A stretch of 64,000 nucleotides of DNA from Phoronis australis (taxonomy: Eukaryota; Phoronida; Phoronidae): contig NMRA01000028.1 of NCBI GenBank assembly GCA_002633005.1, forward strand, positions 1,396,753 to 1,460,752. The letters run 5' to 3'. A program made the position numbers and the translations under genes. Position 1 is the stretch's first letter. The number at the start of each line of letters is the position of its first letter. The notes under the pieces were generated by a model that worked only from the letters and a program-made list of their open reading frames with translations, was not told where the DNA came from and ran no database searches. Positions 22,697 through 34,300 of this stretch are shown here, piece after piece.

Positions 22697-24220
22697 AAAG
22701 AATGGTGTCTTAGAAAGCTGACTATCTTTGGAAAGGTCACAGTATTAAAAACACTTGTGCTTCCAAACATTATACATCTGCCCAAGTCCCAATGATACTA
22801 CTTTTGGCGATTTTGAAAATTTGTTTTTTAAATTCATTTGGGATGGAAAACCTGATAAAATAAAAAAGGAGTACTCATTAAATCCATAGAAGAGGGTGGA
22901 TTGAGAATGATTGATGTCAAAAAGTTGATATGTCTTTAAAAATTCATGGATTTAGAAGATTCTTTTTAACAACATCTCCATGGACTTATTTGTTGCAAAA
23001 AGATATCGGGCTTACTAGAGATGGAATGTTGAACTATGGAGACTATAGGTTAACTAGATCGGATAATTGTAACTCTTTTTGGAAAGAATGCATCCAGTAG
23101 TGGAGCCTTTTAGTTCACAAACAAACTGTTTCAGGTCACGAAGATGCGGTGTCAGCAGTAGTATTACCGTGGAATACAGCCCTTGTATTTATGAGTCATT
23201 CGTTAAAAAAAGTATAATATTTGTGAACGATTTTTAGACTGGAATGGTAACTTCAACACCTTAAAGTTTGAAAGTTTCCAGACGATTCATCAGATTAATG
23301 TCAGCTTTCTCAAATATTATTCAATTGTCAGTGCAATAAAAAATATCCGAATACGTTTTCCAAAAACTTAATACTAAAAAAGATATATGGACCACTTGTA
23401 CCCTTTTCTCTAAAAATATTATTTTGACGAAAAAGGGATGTCGCTGTTCTTACCATATTCTGTACAAAAATGACACAATACCATGGGCACAAAAAAATCG
23501 AAGTATTGGGATTTTCGCTATCAGAGAAGGTGTGGAATTTCTATTACAAACTTCCTCATGAATGTACGAATGACACAAGCTTACTTTTCTTTCAGTTCCG
23601 CTTACTGCATAGAATTCTACCTAGTAATTATTTTTTTAACTAAGATTAGATATGTAGACTTAAATGCTTGTACTTTTTGTAAATACTTTCCCGAAACTCT
23701 AGAACATTTATTCTTTGAATGTAAATATGTTAATTCTTTCTGGCATGGGGTACGTCTCTGGTTAATGACTGCAATGCAAGTAAATTTTGAAATAGACAAA
23801 ACCACCATTGTATTTGGTCTTCAAAATGAGAAGAATAGAATTTTAAATTGGTTCCTTTTACAAACTAAAATTTTCATTTTTAAAATGAAATTTGCTTACG
23901 TTAAACCTAATTTAAGATGTCTTTAAAAAAATTGAGGGTGTGTTTAATGTAGAAGTTAGTGCTTCGTTAAACGCACGAAAATTTAATGATACAAAATATG
24001 GGAAGATTGGAAATGTGTTTTTGAAACATGAACGGAGCCAGAGAGTTGACCAGATGCCAGAACAGAAATTTAAGTAGTACTTCTTAACTTGGAAGTAACA
24101 ATGAAATGCTTTCTCGTTATTTTTCTGCACAGTTCTGTACGTTGTTGTGTTGTGTATATTTTTATATGAACTGTCTTCTGTACTAAATGTATTAAATGTA
24201 AAAAATAAATGCGGCAAACC
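22697..24220 (+). pseudogene. Tx1/L1-like LINE 3' half relic
   Basis: Starts abruptly with WCLRKLTIFGKVTVLKTLVL then PNIIHLPKSQ, followed by FKFIWDGKPDKIKKE and EEGGLRMIDVKKL. These are post-RT motifs of Tx1/L1-clade ORF2. Further on, SFWKEC and a zinc-binding part at about 23650-23740 (LNACTFCKYFPETLEHLFFE, then CKYVNSFW) complete the C-terminus. Stops and frameshifts occur throughout. A 3' UTR follows and ends at about 24217 with AAAAAATAAATG. 5'-truncated and inactive. Confidence 0.75.
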
Positions 24221-24249
24221 AACTATTAGCTGAGTATTGACAAGTGGGG

Positions 24250-24467
24250 GTCTGGCATAACAACTCTCTCTCTCTTTTCATAACTAATGTCTTCCTATTA
24301 ACAAGTCTCTCTCTCTCTCTCACTCTCTCTCTCTCTCTCACTCTCTCACTCTCTCTCTCTTCATAACTAATGTCTTCCTATTAACAAGTCTCTCTCTCTC
24401 TCTCTCACTCTCTTTCTCTCTCACTCTCTCTCTCTCTTCCTAACTAATGTCTTCCTATTAACAAGTC

Positions 24468-24544
<77 letters not shown>

Positions 24545-24910
24545 NNNNNNNNNNNNNNNNNNNNNNNNNNNNNNNNNNNNNNNNNNNNNNNNNNNNNNNN
24601 NNNNNNNNNNNNNNNNNNNNNNNNNNNNNNNNNNNNNNNNNNNNNNNNNNNNNNNNNNNNNNNNNNNNNNNNNNNNNNNNNNNNNNNNNNNNNNNNNNNN
24701 NNNNNNNNNNNNNNNNNNNNNNNNNNNNNNNNNNNNNNNNNNNNNNNNNNNNNNNNNNNNNNNNNNNNNNNNNNNNNNNNNNNNNNNNNNNNNNNNNNNN
24801 NNNNNCTCTCTCTTCACAACTAATGTCTTCCTACTAACAACTCTCTCTCTCTCTTCATAACCAATGTCTTTCTATTAACAACTCTATCTCTCTTCACAAG
24901 TCATGCCTTC
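24250..24910. repeat. CT microsatellite / ~70-bp minisatellite with assembly gap
   Basis: Tandem units of TAACTAATGTCTTCCTATTA then ACAAG and a CT run of varying length, at least seven visible. A run of 261 n's (24545-24805) sits in the longest CT run, so the true array length is unknown. Confidence 0.9.
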
Positions 24911-26854
24911 CTATTAACAAAATTAATGTTATTCTTGGAATTCACGGGAAAAAGATGCCGATAGTTTTGTCGTTATATAACCGTCGGGAATAGTCACAAT
25001 TAGTTTTATAGCCTTTGAGTTCTTCTTTCTTCTTTAGGTCCACGTGCTCCTATAACCGAAGTAATACGTTTTTTCAAAGACATGTTCACTCTATTGTTTC
25101 GGATACAGTCGCATGCGCCTACGTTTCGTTATAGGTGCTCGTGGGTATCCCTTTAACAGGCGCATGTACACGCGTTGTCTTGGCAAGACAAAACCCCAAT
25201 TTTGCAAGTGCGAAACAGTCATTTTGCGCGGTTTGATCGTTTCACAGCACATTGCCTAGATTATAACTCAGGTAAGATGCTCGACAAGTTAGGCTCATTA
25301 TTGAAGTTTTATGTAATAATAATACCAACAACAACTACAACAACAACAACAATAACACTAATAATAATACTTTAACTAGTAGGAATAGCAAGAAACAATC
25401 CAATTCAGAGAGTAGTTGTTGCAAAATTGGCGAAATACTAGTGCATGCATTATTAATTTGACCAGACCTGAACGGAGGTAAAGTAAAGAAATGTTTAATT
25501 GGCCTAAATAAATCGTTTAACCTTTCTTGTAAAACTAGTCATAATGGCAAGTTTTCAAAGGAAAAACAAATGAAGTGTTTCAAGACTTTTTAATGAGTTG
25601 TAAACCAAATACTCCACGTCTTGCATACAGTATCTCCAGGCGTATGTTAAGGGAGCCCATTTGCTACATTCCACAGTAGCTGAGAAAATTAAAATATGAA
25701 TCGCATGTGCCCATCTCCAGGGCATCACTTGCAAGCAAGCACGGTTTTGCTCAAATAGTCCGCATATAGGCGCATGCATCTGATTCCGTATAATATAGGC
25801 GCAACGGTAACAGTAACGAGCTCGCAATCAATCTGTTGTGTGACACAATATAAGTTGCAGCCCATTCTTAAGAAAAATACAAGGACAGAAGATGTCTCTC
25901 TCTCCAAAGCTAATTCGTGGGTGCTGCAAAGAGGTGACAATTGCGGGAGGGCGTGGCAGTATTACCAAATGACTACCTGACTAATATTTCACCCGGGGTG
26001 CCATTCAGGATTCCATACTCTGACACAATGAATTCTACCTCCTCAAGCGGTTTACACCATCGTTTCTTAGGTAAGACTTTAGCTGATTCATTTCCCAAGT
26101 CGCGTCTAGAATATGAACAAAACGACATGGGGTTACCACTGAGGAGTACACTATATTAAACAGTATGATTTGAAATCTCTTCAAAAAGTGCTCTATTTTA
26201 TTGTTAGACCAGCAAAATCTACCTGCAACGTGAAAAAAGGCTAATGTTCCCCTGCAAGCAGCCCCTTGTCTCTGTAGTCCTCGGTGATACCCCGCCATTC
26301 ACGTTACTGACCCATCAGCCAATCAGCGATCGCTTTCAGGATTCAGTGTTACGAATCGGCTCTTGTTTGGCGCGCAAGTCGGCAAATGTGAGTTTCATTT
26401 TATTTACTTGTATGTTGGAACCGATTATCTGCAACATTAATTATTTTGACTACAGTCCTCTTTTAATAGCAAATTGGTTCGGTTATCAAAGAAGCATTTT
26501 AATTAGGTACAAACATAATCATTAATTTTGTTGTCTTGACAACAAAATTTGCATGAACTGCACCCTATCGAGTAAAATTTTATAACCTATCCTTAAAAAC
26601 AAATTTGGTTATTTTGAGATTGAAGTGCGATTTGACAAAAACGTCAGCAAATGTCAGTTCTCGTTGCTTTTTACATCCTGGTTCACTCATAACCAATACA
26701 ACATTGGTCATTGCTGACGCAAGAGAGATCAGGGAAGAAGGCGTACTACATGTATGTACTTTCTAGTGTCAAGGACTCGGTTCTACGTACTTTTGCATGG
26801 GCGGCGGAGTCAGCTCTTGAGTAGGGGCACATACACGGTCGGTGGTTAAAGGCG
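24911..26854. other. Non-coding stretch
   Basis: Includes an ACAACAACAATAATA-type simple repeat at 25318-25372 and a perfect 12-bp-arm hairpin at 26524-26549. No gene recognised; open frames at 25555-26298 overlap on both strands without domains. Confidence 0.3.
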
Positions 26855-26958
26855 AAGGCAACCTTTTTCATGTCACTTTTAGCAACAGGGTTCGGTGATT
26901 ATCCCAGACACATTTTTCACTTAATTACAGCTTTTCGTAATTTGATTAATTTCTCGTC

Positions 26959-27284
26959 CTCTACTCATTAAGTGACGTTTTGGGAGGCAAGAGTTTCGCG
27001 CCAATTTCTTTTCATTATAGTCTGACTGTGAAGGATGTCGAGCCACTCATTGTTCTCGGTCGTCGTTTGCTTTTGTTTACAAGTCAGTCAACATGCCACG
27101 CTGTTGCTGCGTGCCGGGATGTACTCATTATCGCCTCACACGCGCTTTGGGTACCTTACGTCGCTTTCCGAAGGATGACACACTTCGCCGTAGTTGGCTA
27201 GCTCGTTCATGTGAAGAACGCAGCGCTACCCGTCCACGCAACGTACAAAAAAATGGAGGGTTACCGAGTGTGTGGCAAGCATTT
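26959..27284. repeat. Unmerged duplicate, copy 1
   Basis: Near-identical to 27286-27611 at a constant 327-bp offset; the only clear difference is CTCATTAAG versus CTCAGGAAG at the start. The copies are joined by a single 'n' at 27285. It includes a partial THAP frame starting at 27093. Confidence 0.8.
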
Positions 27285-27419
27285 NCTCTACTCAGGAAGT
27301 GACGTTTTGGGAGGCAAGAGTTTCGCGCCAATTTCTTTTCATTATAGTCTGACTGTGAAGGATGTCGAGCCACTCATTGTTCTCGGTCGTCGTTTGCTTT
27401 TGTTTACAAGTCAGTCAAC

Positions 27420-28093
27420 ATGCCACGCTGTTGCTGCGTGCCGGGATGTACTCATTATCGCCTCACACGCGCTTTGGGTACCTTACGTCGCTTTCCGAAG
27501 GATGACACACTTCGCCGTAGTTGGCTAGCTCGTTCATGTGAAGAACGCAGCGCTACCCGTCCACGCAACGTACAAAAAAATGGAGGGTTACCGAGTGTGT
27601 GGCAAGCATTTTCTGTCGTCAAATTACGACAGAGATATGTACGCTGAATTGATGAAGGTCCCTGCGAAACAACGCCTGAAGAAAGGTACCATACCCGCGT
27701 CGCTGTTGATTCCCGGCAGTGCCCCGTCGCCAACCCCGAGAAGTGCGTTTTTGAAGCGAGAAGCCTCGCGAGCTGTGGCCACTATATACAGTGACTGGAG
27801 GCACTTCATCTACTCTCACCCGTGCCTCCGAGCGTACCCCATTGCGTGCAATTCCGGGAACTAGCAGTGATTCGCCCTGTGATGTCTCTAGCCCAGAGCC
27901 TGTAAGCATCCCTGCAGCGATGTTGAGTAGTGGGAGTGAATACATGCGCACTTCGACACCCAGTGAAGAGGACAGTTCGTCATCCAATGAACAGATCGGT
28001 GAGCCTAAGTTTGATAAGTTTATTGTGGACTTGTATTGGAGCTATTTAGAAGGTGCCAGATGTGTGGCGAGGGAGTCACACGGCGGGATCTAA
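27420..28093 (+). pseudogene. THAP-domain transposase fragment, frameshifted
   Basis: ATG at 27420 opens MPRCCCVPGCTHYRLTRALG and then FPKDDTLRRSW, the N-terminal half of a THAP zinc finger (C2CH). The second half, EGYRVCGKHF and LKKGTIPASLLIP, is in another frame. The switch falls in a run of seven A's near 27580, and one A fewer would restore the frame. A further shift near 27780 leads to a Ser/Pro-rich stretch and GEPKFDKFIVDLYWSYLE, ending at 28093. Both assembled copies share the A-run. It lies inside the long inverted-repeat element, as expected for a decayed transposase. A host THAP protein is less likely. Confidence 0.65.
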
Positions 28094-28463
28094 GCAGTTT
28101 GGGTGCTCAGATCACCCTCCACTTGGAGTGTGTCGCGGGACACTCGGGCAAGTGGGACAGTTAGTTCTTCCTCTGGACGTGAGACGATAATGAGTACACC
28201 CCAGTACACAGCAACAGCGTGGCATGTCGACTGACTCGTAAGCAAAAGCAAACGACGGCCGAACTTATCACAACCGAGGTAGAACAATGACTGACTACAT
28301 AAAAAGAAATTGGCGCGAAATTCTTGCCTCCCAAAACGTCACTTCCGGAGTAGACGACGAGTAATTAGTTAAATTACGAAAAGCAGTAAATAAGTGAAAA
28401 ATATGTCTGGGATAATCAACGAACCTCATTTTTGCTAAAAATGACCTGAAAAAAAGTTGCCTT

Positions 28464-28985
28464 GGTACATGGTGGGTGGTCTTTTCCTACAGTTGCTGGG
28501 TAAATCGCCTAAAGCGTAGGTCACGCTCAGTTGCCGTTTAACAGATTTTCCAATGGCTTTTCAAATTTTGCGAGAAATATTTGAGGGCTGTCGAGGATTA
28601 CAAAGTATTATTTTGTTTCAGAGGATTAGAAAGGAACGTAATTTTATATACAGTATATATACATATGCGTATGCGTATACGTATATGTAAATATCTGTTT
28701 TAACATAAACCGGGTTTGACATCCTTTTAACGAAGAAAATATGAGGACTATACATAACATACACACAATTTTTTACAGAGAACCAATTATGATTAAAATG
28801 GCGTTACTGTAGCAGCGGTCGTAAAAGAAACGTTTATCACTGATGAGTTTGAAACTTCATAATTCATCAAGCCATATAATCTCGAATGTTTTTTAACGAA
28901 AATTAAAATTTCGATGTGTTTTCTCAAAAAATCCAAGAACAGTATTCTTGAAGATAGTTCATTTAGCAAGTATTGTATATGACAC
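28464..28985. other. Non-coding stretch
   Basis: Contains TATA/CGTA-rich low-complexity sequence at about 28647-28690. No gene. Confidence 0.3.
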
Positions 28986-29053
28986 GGGCGGCACACCATA
29001 GGGGACTGGGGGGGGGGGGCTAATAGCCCCACTTTTTCAGTGCTGCGCCGCCC
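28986..29053 (+). mobile_element. ~70-bp palindromic MITE, second copy
   Basis: GGGCGGCACACCATAGGGG, a G-run, CTAATAGCCCCACTTTTTC, and CAGTGCTGCGCCGCCC. Ends are inverted repeats. It lies head-to-tail with another copy 7 bp further on and is related to 4004-4073. Confidence 0.6.
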
Positions 29054-29060
29054 ATGGTCT

Positions 29061-29129
29061 ATAGGCGGTACACTACAGGGGGCTGGGGAGCTATAGCCCC
29101 CCACTTTTTTCAGTTCTGCGCCGCCTATG
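29061..29129 (+). mobile_element. ~70-bp palindromic MITE, third copy
   Basis: ATAGGCGGTACACTACAGGG, then CTGGGGAGCTATAGCCCCCC and TTCTGCGCCGCCTAT. Ends are inverted repeats (ATAGGCGG/CCGCCTAT). Tandem to 28986-29053. Confidence 0.6.
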
Positions 29130-30620
29130 TATGAAGACGGAGTTGTCCACAGGGTATTGCCGGGAGTATGATTTTTTGAGTTACGGAGTATCTCGTGCTA
29201 TCCTGTTTGCCTGTCAAGCTTATGCGAACATGCCTTCGGGAATTGCTAAAAATTATATCCCAGTAACTTGAGGATTTGAAAAACGCACAATGCCGCTTGT
29301 CAATATCGCCGATTGAGCGTTCCCCTGCTGCCTTCACATACACGGAATTCTCTTTCTTGTCCTTACGGATCGCCAAATCTAGTCATAACCACTCGCAAGC
29401 GTCCTTACTAAAATAACTCGTCACAAAACGCAACACCTCGCACTCGCACATCGTGGAAGGAGTTGCAGATTTTTTACATATCAAACGTCTTCTAGTGATA
29501 GTCAGCGCGGATTGACCGTAAATAACACGCAAAGGTTGGCAAACGACTCCCAACAAAACCGTAACCATTTGAATGCTCGTATAACTACTCGCAAGAATTG
29601 TATTCCGGTTACGAATTATTCGACGATTTTTTTAGGAAACATTTAAAGCGTCACGGTAACGACTCTTTCGGGATTTGAACGTAGCTAAGGTAACTTACAC
29701 GACTAGCGTCGAAGAATTCGCTACAATAAGCTGGAAAGGCGTAAACTATATTACCGGCCGAATCAACTCTTACGGTACAACTGATGTTGACTCTGAATCG
29801 TGAAAAGTTGCTGTCAGTAACATACAACGTCAGTCGTCATAACTCGTAACCACGTAAAGTACATCGTCGCACTGAAAAGTAGCCAACTCGTAAGGATCCG
29901 TGAATTTTTGCTGGTGCGTAATAAAAATCCCGCGCCATCGAAGCGGGTAAGACGACCAGCCTACTTTCGCCCCGGGTAGTGTTTTCTCGGCAATAGTTTC
30001 ATTGCGGCGCATGGTCAGCTCGATCCCGACGATAACTATCGTAACTTTTTACCCACCCGGCCCGGTTGAGGGTTGGTAGACCTTAAACAAACCAAGGACC
30101 AATATACTCCCAGGTGAACACCGCGCCGAATGGCCCCTCAGGGCAGTGAGGCTTCCATATCCCACATATGTAGAGGCTGCTCCTTCCTCAGTTCTCAGAA
30201 CCTATGCGGCAATTAAGTACCGGCGGAGCATGTCCGTGTAATTTTTTTTTGAAAGATGCTCTGCCGAGAAGCATTTTAAGCATTTCTAAGACGGATTTAT
30301 AGAACACATTACATGTGGTCGGGAGCACAGTGAATTCAATTATTCCGAAACCATGGGCCGGAGATTTCTTATTCAATGGGAGCCGCTCTGCACATGGCAC
30401 ATGCTCCCTAGGAGTAATATTCACCGTCGTCGTTTTGAAAACCTGAGTGCGTACTCGTGACACGCGCACGTACGCGCCATTTCCTAAAATTTTGTGATAC
30501 TCTCGAGAGTTTGTTCTGAAATTGGGTTTTCTGGTATTAAAATAGTAAAAACTTGTAACGAAATGAAACCACTTCCGATTTTGACATGTACGCAACCTCA
30601 CAGTTGATTGAAGATCATGG
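29130..30620. other. Non-coding stretch
   Basis: No gene recognised. A 137-codon minus frame at 30188-30601 has no detectable domain and I do not accept it as a gene. The sequence nearest 30600 probably grades into the TM9SF2 promoter. Confidence 0.3.
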
Positions 30621-31173
30621 AAATTTGGCCAATAGGTGACGCAATGGCGTCTAAAGAGCGGCCCATGAATTTTATACGCGAAAGAAACCGAAGGGAACGA
30701 AATTAAGCCGATGAAGTGACGTCACCAAGGCCAGTACGAAACTGGTCACCCTCCCTCTGCGTCCACGAAAAAGCGTCTCGCGAGAAAAAAAATAGTACAC
30801 CTCGAATCAAAATAGGGGGCCGGTGCAATACCTGGGACTAAGGCGGTGCCGAAACGGGCGCAACGAAGGTCTGTAGTGTGCAAACGATGCATTTCATATA
30901 ATAGATAGATAGTAGATGGATAGATAGATAGATATTGGTCCTAGGGACAAGTAATCCGCACCGTTTAATAAGTTTCTTTATAATTGTATCATCTCATTGA
31001 GCTGGAAGTGGTCCGAGAATGAAGGGAGTGGCCCAAGTGGGGAAACAGGCGGGAACTGTCGGTAATGGCCGATTTATTGCGGATGAATCCAATCCCACAA
31101 TGCATTTGGTGACGTGTAATTAGACAACGGCCATTGAATGACGGTAGAAAGATTGCTTATACGCTTTCCTGAC
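30621..31173 (+). promoter_or_regulatory. Likely promoter / 5' UTR of TM9SF2
   Basis: Upstream of the first coding exon. A CCAAT box core occurs in TTTGGCCAATAGG (about 30626), a perfect CRE palindrome TGACGTCA at 30717-30724, and a GATA tetranucleotide run at 30902-30934. CpGs are more frequent than in the surroundings. No TATA box is obvious. The transcription start cannot be placed from sequence alone. Confidence 0.4.
30717..30724. promoter_or_regulatory. Perfect CRE palindrome TGACGTCA
   Basis: The full 8-bp consensus for CREB/ATF factors lies 450 bp upstream of the chosen TM9SF2 start codon. Function is inferred from the motif and its position. Confidence 0.4.
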
Positions 31174-31302
31174 ATGCATGCCTCTAAAGGAATTCTTTTT
31201 CTTTTGGCAGTTTGCCTGATTTCTAGTTGTAGTGCGTTCTACTTACCAGGACTCGCCCCGGTAACGTATTGCAAGTCGGAAACTACAGAGAAGACGTGTC
31301 AG
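31174..31302 (+). CDS. TM9SF2: TM9SF2 exon 1 (signal peptide)
   Basis: Codes residues 1-43. Hydrophobic core [13 protein letters not shown], likely cleavage after CSA, then the mature start [12 protein letters not shown]. Donor CAG|GTAATC, phase 0. Confidence 0.93.
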
Positions 31303-34300
31303 GTAATCCCGAAATCACTCGAATCACCGGTGTCAAATCTTGTTTTATAATTTATATCCCCAACTACCCAAGTCGTTCCTGCGTAGGTGTCTAAATTAAC
31401 TAAGTTAACTCGAACTGATGGAGAACTTAAGTTACCTCGACCGAATGAAATAACAGGCGTTATTCAGTGGAGGGACTGGTTCTTATCACTTCTAGGCGGT
31501 AACGCTTTCACTTCTTCAAAAATCTGCCGACGTTCCAACCACAACCACAGGCACTCGTCTCTTGACAGCCGCTTGATGTGATAGACCTACTATAATGAAG
31601 AGAAAGGTACACAACTGCAATCCAATATGGACGCCCACCTGGCACTTTTTGACATTATTCAAAGCTTGTCAATCTAGTAGTTATTTACATCACACATCAG
31701 GGCTCGACATAACGAGCTGCAGGTCGCATTTGCGACCTGAAATTTGGAAATGCGAGCTGAGATTTTTGTCAGCTCGTATCAAGTCGCAAAATGCGACCTG
31801 GAATTTCCAACGAATGCGAGCTGAGTTTTTACACTTCTCAACAGTTACCTGGCACATACAAAGCAGCTCTTGTTAATCCGACCGTTATTTGGTCGTTGCC
31901 AAATCCAAGTTCAAAACAACACTAACGAGAACAGCCCTCCCNTTCTTATCACTTCTAGGCGGTAACGCTTTCACTTCTTCAAAAATCTGCCGACGTCCAA
32001 CCACAGCCACAGGCACTCGTCTCTTGACAGCCGCTTGATGTGACAGACCTACTATAGTGAAGAGAAAGGTACACAACTGCAATCCAATATGGACGCCCAC
32101 CTGGCACTTTTTGACATTATTCAAAGCTTGTCAATCTAGTAGTTATTTACATCACACATTTTATGTGCGACTGCAACTGGTTTACTAATTACATTTCTTT
32201 ACACGAAAACTAATAAATACTATACCCTCCAGATTTTCCTAGTTTAGTTGGCCACATTCATGGCAGAGCATCTTGGTTGATGACCTGCCCCGTTTATGTC
32301 AGCCCTCCTGATGACTCATAAGCATTTCGTGTGAACATTGGATAATGTAGGCAATGACCATCGCCTCTGTTGGCCCGACCAGAGGCGATGCAGCTCCTAT
32401 AGGCGCTCCATACACCGGAAGCTTTTCGGCGAATTATGCCTCGCACTGGCTAAAGCATGAAAGTCACGCTGTTATAAATACCTTTTGCGCATAGAGGGAC
32501 ACCTTAGGAGGTTGTTGGTGCGTTTAACTCGAACAAATACTCTGGAGTTCCAAATAGTAGTAGACACAGCAATAATAGTATAGACTGGAAAGTTTCACGA
32601 TTTTTAATAATAGTAGAGACTCTAATAATAGTATAGACCCAACATTTTTGCCACTAGAAAAGTAGAATAATAGTAAAGACCGGAAATTGTCGAAAAAAAT
32701 TAATAATAGTATAGAATGGAATAATGGTATAGATGGCAAATTTGTGGAAATTTAAACATAGTATAGACTGGAATAATAATATTGGTTTCAAATTTAGGTA
32801 AAATCTAATAATGATACAGAAGAGAATAATAATGCAAAACAGCAAATTCCAAGGAGTAATGGTATAGACGGGAAATTTGTGGAAAATTAAAAATAATATA
32901 GACTGGAATGATAACATTGATTACAACTTAGCGTAAAACCTAGTAACGGTAGATGGAAATAATAGGAAGTGCAAAATCTAATAATGATGTAGATGGGATT
33001 GGAATAATAATGCAAAGAAGCATATTCTGTCTGACTTACCACCACTATAAGTAATTGTTTCAAAGAAAATCTTTTAAATTGAACATTAGCATAGTTAAAT
33101 TATTGCAGTGGCCATAACATAGTACAGTGAAGTGGAATAAAGTGTCATTGCTAAAACAAAGACCATTCGTTTATTCAATAACTTTAAATGGAAGTCTATA
33201 TAGATGTGTTTCAAACACTGAACAGTATGCGTTATCATTTTACTCAAAAAAGAATGTGTCATTCATACTAGAGATGCCAATGTCGACTAAGTCCAAAAAT
33301 TATAACAAGGAGGTAAAGATTTCAGCAGCAATGTCCAGTCTTCCACGAAGCCGACAGTCTGAATAAAGACAATAACGTGTCTTGGTAAAACGAGTCGCAT
33401 TTTTATCATACATATTCCTGACAGTCGAGCCTTTGTTTCTCTCAATCTCATGTCTTGCACAACGTTCATAGTCAATACCCTCGGAATGTTAGTCAGAATT
33501 CGACGTCAAAAAGTCGGTACATCCAAAATTTTACACGGCCAGAAATTGAGATTTCTTGCAGAATTGCAAAACATTCGAGTCCACGACCACAACTACGTCC
33601 ACCATCTTGAATGTCTAATTAGGTATAATAAACAAACCGATTCACATGCACTTTCAATATCTTATTACTGCAAATACTCAGGTTAACGACTATGCTCACA
33701 TATGCGTCTATCACTGCGTACTCCCTACCTTTGAAATGTTTCATAAGCGCTCACTGCTCTACTAAGCCTTTCCCCTCAACTTTTGAGAATTTACAATTAA
33801 GCGCCCATAGTTCAGGTTAGCACCCATCATAGCTCTGTACAAACGACCGAGCGTGGTTTAAAATTGACACACAGCCTATGTAGTGAGTCACACTCAAATT
33901 CTACACAACAACATTAAAAAAAAATCTTTTCTCAATGTGTAGAAACCAAACACCGTCTTTGTTTTCTACCTCCGAAAGAAAGTTAATAGTAGTGACCTAT
34001 TTCTCCCCTACATGCAATGTATGGAGGAGCAAACTCAAATTACCAATGGAAACCCTCACAGTCGGGAATTATTTCGAGGCTTTTCATTTCACGTAAAACT
34101 GTTTGTTGAGTATGTAATCAGCACAAGTCCAACATTTTGCACTGAATTGTTCCAGCACATCCGAAAATGTCATTTGGCTAGTTCAACGTTTCTTGGATTT
34201 TTTCTATAGGATGTTTGTCATACGTCGAGTTAAGTTGTACTTAGAGTTAGTTTGGATCTTTAATGACTGAAGGGTCATGTAGCAGGTCAGATTTAGCAAA

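Larger units (their letters stand above)
26855..28463 (+). mobile_element. THAP-domain DNA transposon derivative with long inverted ends
   Basis: The left arm (about 26855 to the start of the coding region) recurs inverted at about 28190-28463. Shared landmarks are GGCAAC, TTATCCCAGACA, GTGACGTTTTGGGAGGCAAG, TTTCGCGCCAATTTCTTT and AACATGCCACGCTGTTGCTG. Arms are about 270 bp, and the inverted copy even includes the first codons of the THAP frame. A THAP-domain pseudogene lies between them. THAP-bearing TIR elements include P and Kolobok-type transposons; I cannot decide which. The 327-bp duplication around the 'n' at 27285 is probably an assembly artefact, so the true element is about 1.28 kb. 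Confidence 0.65.

Noticed and set aside
24458-24817. 119-codon open frame on the minus strand
   Set aside because: It is the translation of n's and CT repeats (RERERE).
28647-28690. TATA/CGTA-rich palindromic patch as a promoter or cruciform
   Set aside because: Low-complexity alternating sequence with imperfect pairing and no gene next to it.
30188-30601. 137-codon minus-strand frame
   Set aside because: No recognised family, no start context or splice support; may be chance in this composition.
31138-31173. Upstream in-frame ATG as the TM9SF2 start
   Set aside because: It would place 12 polar and basic residues before the signal peptide; the ATG at 31174 gives the usual length and layout.
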